From Pseudomonas akapageensis (lineage in GTDB: Bacteria > Pseudomonadota > Gammaproteobacteria > Pseudomonadales > Pseudomonadaceae), in contig NZ_VXCP01000039.1 of NCBI RefSeq assembly GCF_011355085.1, positions 1 through 64,000 on the forward strand: a DNA stretch of 64,000 nt. Reading direction: 5' to 3'. The notes below the pieces were generated by a model, which saw nothing but the letters and a program-made list of their open reading frames with translations, did not search any database and had not been told where the DNA came from. Made by a program: the position numbers and the translations under genes. This document shows, piece by piece, positions 59,024-64,000 of the stretch (its first letter is position 1; every line of letters starts with the position of its first letter).

Positions 59024-60160
59024 TCAGCCGCGCCGGGCAGGCAAGTACAAGGTCAGGGTAGTCCCCTTGCCGACCTCGCTCTGCACCTTCACGCAACCAT
59101 TGCTTTGCCTGGTAAAACCATAGACCTGGCTGAGGCCCAGTCCAGTTCCCTTGCCAAAGCCCTTCGTGGTGAAAAAAGGCTCGAAGATACGGGGCATCGT
59201 CTGTTCGTCGATGCCTCGGCCATTGTCACTGATTGAAATCTGCACAAAGTCACCGTACAGCTGTTCCAACTCGCCGTTCAGGGTGCAATTGCTGGCCTGC
59301 AGGGTAATCGTGCCGGCGTCCTCAAGCGCGTCTCGGGCATTGAAAATGACGTTGAGCAAGACCATTTCCAGCTGACTGGGGTCGAGTTCGACTTCATGCA
59401 GGTCAGGACTCAGTTCGACTTTCAGTTCGATGGTCTCGGGCAATGCCTGCTTGATCAGCAACTGGGTGGATTCGATCAATTGCGGCAGGCTGATCCTGCT
59501 GACCTGCAGATCCCTGCGCCGGGCGAAGGTCAGCAACTGCCGGGTGAGTTGGGTTCCGCGCTCGCCGGCATCGAGAATATGCTGGAGCAGTTTCTGCACC
59601 CGCTGTGGATCCTTGCTGTTCATCGCCAGCCGGGCCGAACCCATGATGATGGTCAGTACATTGTTGAAATCATGGGCCATCCCGCCGGTGAGCTGGCCCA
59701 GCGCTTCGAGTTTCTGCGACTGGAACAGCTGGGCGCGGACCTTGTCCAGCTCGATGGCAGCTTCATGGCGGTCGGTGATGTCCCGGGTGATCTTGGCCAG
59801 GCCTATCACCCGGCCATTGGCGTCGCGTACCACATCGAGCGCCGCCAGCGCCCAGAACCGGGTGCCGTCCTTGCGCATGCGCCAGCCTTCGTCCTGGGCT
59901 ACTCCTGTTTCCAGAGCCTGACCCAACAGTTTCTGTGGAAGGCCTGCCGCGCGATCTTCGGGGGTGAAGAACATGGAAAAATGCTGGCCAATGGCTTCGT
60001 CTGCCCGATAGCCCTTGATTCGCTCTGCGCCAGCGTTCCAGGAAATGATTTCCCCATTGGGGTCGAGCATGTAGATGGCGTAATCCACAACCGCCTGCAC
60101 CAGCGCTTCATAGCTGCTTTCGTGCAAGGTGTTCAATCGAGACCTGCTGGTTTGATCCAT
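59024..60160 (-). CDS. PAS histidine kinase of the KaiC operon
   Basis: A 378-residue soluble kinase. PAS/PAC domain (about 15-135; DYAIYMLDPNGEIISWNAGAERIKGY, with a WRMRKDGTRFWA loop), HisKA with H163 (GGMAHDFNNVLT) and HATPase (NVIFNARDALED, DNGRGID, GKGTGLGLSQVYG). No TM segment, so a cytoplasmic signal such as redox or small ligands is sensed; the cofactor is unclear. First gene of HK-KaiC-RR; GGAG before ATG. KaiC follows 33 bp later. Confidence 0.93.
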   Translation of the reverse strand: MDQTSRSRLNTLHESSYEALVQAVVDYAIYMLDPNGEIISWNAGAERIKGYRADEAIGQHFSMFFTPEDRAAGLPQKLLGQALETGVAQDEGWRMRKDGTRFWALAALDVVRDANGRVIGLAKITRDITDRHEAAIELDKVRAQLFQSQKLEALGQLTGGMAHDFNNVLTIIMGSARLAMNSKDPQRVQKLLQHILDAGERGTQLTRQLLTFARRRDLQVSRISLPQLIESTQLLIKQALPETIELKVELSPDLHEVELDPSQLEMVLLNVIFNARDALEDAGTITLQASNCTLNGELEQLYGDFVQISISDNGRGIDEQTMPRIFEPFFTTKGFGKGTGLGLSQVYGFTRQSNGCVKVQSEVGKGTTLTLYLPARRG

Positions 60161-60296
60161 GGGTACTCCATTCGCCTGGACGCAACGTAAGCCTTCAAAG
60201 CATACGCCAATAGCGGAATCTGCTGTCAGGCAATCGAACTGAATTTTTCTTGCGCCCGATGATCACTTGAACATCGATAGCAAGGATTGGCAATCC

Positions 60297-60545
60297 ATGA
60301 TCAATGCAAAGCTCTACGTGATCGATTACCTGCTGCATGGCACACCCAAGTCGTTCATCATTCGCGCCGAAAGGATGGACAACAGCGAAGCCTGGCATTG
60401 GGCTGCCTGTGATGCGGGGATTGGACGGATCGGACGCTACGGTCGCGAAAAGGTGAAGAAAACCACCCGTCCCTGGGCGGAGAAGTTCGGCATTGCCGAT
60501 GTACGCTGGCGGGCCAGCGGCAGCGACGCCGAGGCAGGTCAATAG
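60297..60545 (+). CDS. small DUF6555-like Pseudomonas protein
   Basis: An 82-residue protein: INAKLYVIDYLLHGTPKSFIIRAERMDNSEAWHWAACDAGIGRIGRYGREKVKK. The pattern of a beta-hairpin plus AWHWA helix is that of a small family widespread in Pseudomonas (DUF6555 from memory). Function unknown. The ATG at 60297 has AAGGA 10 bp upstream; a longer TTG start is possible. Divergent from the PAS kinase, convergent with the SCO1 gene (4 bp between stops). Confidence 0.65.
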   Translation: MINAKLYVIDYLLHGTPKSFIIRAERMDNSEAWHWAACDAGIGRIGRYGREKVKKTTRPWAEKFGIADVRWRASGSDAEAGQ

Positions 60546-60549
60546 TGGT

Positions 60550-61575
60550 TTATTGCGTGTGGTCCATGTGGTCCATCCGATGAACATGTGCGGCATGTTC
60601 CGCGGCAGCCTGTTCGACCGCCTTGGGTTGCTGCCGGTCGCTTTCGGCTTCCAGGTAGGCCAGCACCGCAGTGATATCGTTGTCAGCCAATCGCAGGTTC
60701 GGCATTGCCACCTGGTTGTACTGGCTGAACAACTGCATGGCCAACGGTTCTTTCTCCTCCAGCATTTTGTCCGGTTCGCGTAACCAGCGACCCAGCCACA
60801 GCGGGTCACGGGCGCGCGTCACCCCCAGCAGGTCCGGACCGATGCTGCGAATGGGCGTTGCCACCCCCTCTTCCATGCCCAGCGTATGGCAGGAAGAACA
60901 GCGGGTCCGGAAGATCTGCTCGCCAAGGCTGGGTGTGCGGATTTCAGGTGCATCGGCATAGTTGTTCTGATTGGCGCTGGCGTGTTTCCAGTTCTGCAAG
61001 CTGTTGCCCAGCTGATCGGCCAGTATGTAGGGATTCTCGAAGGGCGAGGCCTTCATCCAGCGACCCGTGGCCTGGTTGCCGACAATCAGGCTCAGGTTGT
61101 GGTCTTTGGTCCTGCCATTGTCGACTCCTTCGATAAACAACCCGAGCTTCTGGCGCAGCTCGGTGATGTCGTCCTTCTTCCCGGTCAGGAACAACCAGCC
61201 GGGTGCGACCTTGAATTTTTCCGCATATTTTTTCATGACCTCCGGCGTATCGGTTTCCGGGTCGATGCTGATCGAATAGAAAAACACATCCCGCCCGACC
61301 CTGTCCCCCAACTGTTGCTGGACCTGGCGCAAGCGCGCGGTTTCCAGCGGGCAGGAATCGGTGCAGGAAGTGAAGATGAAATTGATCGCCACCACCTTGT
61401 CCTTGATCAAATCATCGAAGAACCTCACCTGGCGCCCATCCTGGGCCACCAGGGGGATGTTGGGGAAGAAGTCGCCCCCCCACGGGGTATTGGGCTCGGA
61501 ATCGGCCGCCGCTCCCCCGCAGACGGCCATGATCATCAACATCAGCGCACACAGCGTGCTTGCCCCCACTTTCAT
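60550..61575 (-). CDS. SCO1/SenC-cytochrome c fusion protein with His/Met-rich tail
   Basis: A 341-residue exported protein. Signal peptide 1-24; SCO1 copper-chaperone/thioredoxin domain (about 30-190) with C71-x3-C75 (TSCTDSCP) and H159 (KDHNLSLIVG); then a class I cytochrome c (about 213-310) with C226SSC229H230 and likely axial Met (VAMPNL). It ends in a His/Met cluster (HAAHVHRMDHMDHTQ) that may bind copper. It follows the multicopper oxidase gene by 42 bp and probably loads its copper or accepts its electrons. Confidence 0.92.
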   Translation of the reverse strand: MKVGASTLCALMLMIMAVCGGAAADSEPNTPWGGDFFPNIPLVAQDGRQVRFFDDLIKDKVVAINFIFTSCTDSCPLETARLRQVQQQLGDRVGRDVFFYSISIDPETDTPEVMKKYAEKFKVAPGWLFLTGKKDDITELRQKLGLFIEGVDNGRTKDHNLSLIVGNQATGRWMKASPFENPYILADQLGNSLQNWKHASANQNNYADAPEIRTPSLGEQIFRTRCSSCHTLGMEEGVATPIRSIGPDLLGVTRARDPLWLGRWLREPDKMLEEKEPLAMQLFSQYNQVAMPNLRLADNDITAVLAYLEAESDRQQPKAVEQAAAEHAAHVHRMDHMDHTQ

Positions 61576-61617
61576 GACATCGACTCCTTGCCCCAGTGCA
61601 TCGGTTCGGTTTCGCTG

Positions 61618-64000
<2,383 letters not shown>

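Noticed and set aside
60195..60809. 204-codon minus-strand frame between the PAS kinase and SCO1 genes
   Set aside because: Overlaps both the SCO1-cytochrome c 3' end and the small plus-strand gene; no domain visible.

Overview
The window is a high-GC chromosomal segment of a Pseudomonas, most likely of the P. fluorescens/P. putida group. The evidence is the gene repertoire (MvaT-type H-NS protein, CsrA/RsmA-type regulator, 4-hydroxyphenylpyruvate dioxygenase, MocR and DUF2790 proteins) and several dispersed palindromic REP-type repeats with a GTGGGAGC core. There is no phage, IS element, CRISPR array, rRNA or tRNA. Nearly all bases are coding, in short operons on both strands. The right-hand end cuts through a multicopper oxidase gene.

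Layout. 0-6 kb: a TetR regulator divergent from an aldo/keto reductase, then a MocR-type regulator with two AhpD-like proteins and a small monooxygenase-fold protein. Three of these promoters share one direct-repeat motif at fixed spacing, so they look like one regulon; a ParDE toxin-antitoxin pair sits inside it. 6-10 kb: an AraC regulator divergent from a thiolase/3-hydroxybutyryl-CoA dehydrogenase/TetR operon. 10-13 kb: ybhP-clsB-ybhN-like membrane-lipid operon. 13-20 kb: hybrid PAS histidine kinase, yeast-type cytosine deaminase, hppD flanked by two CSS-domain proteins (one a full CSS-EAL c-di-GMP phosphodiesterase, one with no EAL domain), and an EamA/RarD permease. 20-23 kb: PACE efflux pump with divergent LysR, and an M14-like deacylase. 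23-32 kb: wecB-nfrB-nfrA-DUF4434 exopolysaccharide operon followed by a membrane diguanylate cyclase. 32-35 kb: AaeBXA-like aromatic acid efflux operon. 35-43 kb: glycosyltransferase, mvaU, gloA, ahpF/ahpC, gor, galU. 43-47 kb: small lipoproteins, a DUF1883 protein, acuI-type reductase, nitronate monooxygenase. 47-50 kb: modABC with a ModE-like operator. 50-57 kb: DNA topoisomerase IB and a three-gene BvgA/BvgS/REC-EAL signalling operon resembling the Roc/Sad systems. 57-60 kb: csrA and a histidine kinase-KaiC-response regulator operon. 60-64 kb: SCO1-cytochrome c fusion and multicopper oxidase.

Themes. Signalling is dense. c-di-GMP enzymes or receptors occur at four loci (CSS pair, NfrB/DGC, REC-EAL, and CsrA as a linked output regulator). 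Redox and copper handling recur (AhpC/AhpF, Gor, AhpD-like proteins, SCO1/MCO). The loci most worth experiments are the KaiC phosphorelay operon, the Nfr polysaccharide operon with its own cyclase, the MocR regulon, and the Roc-like operon whose EAL domain has lost its catalytic residues.
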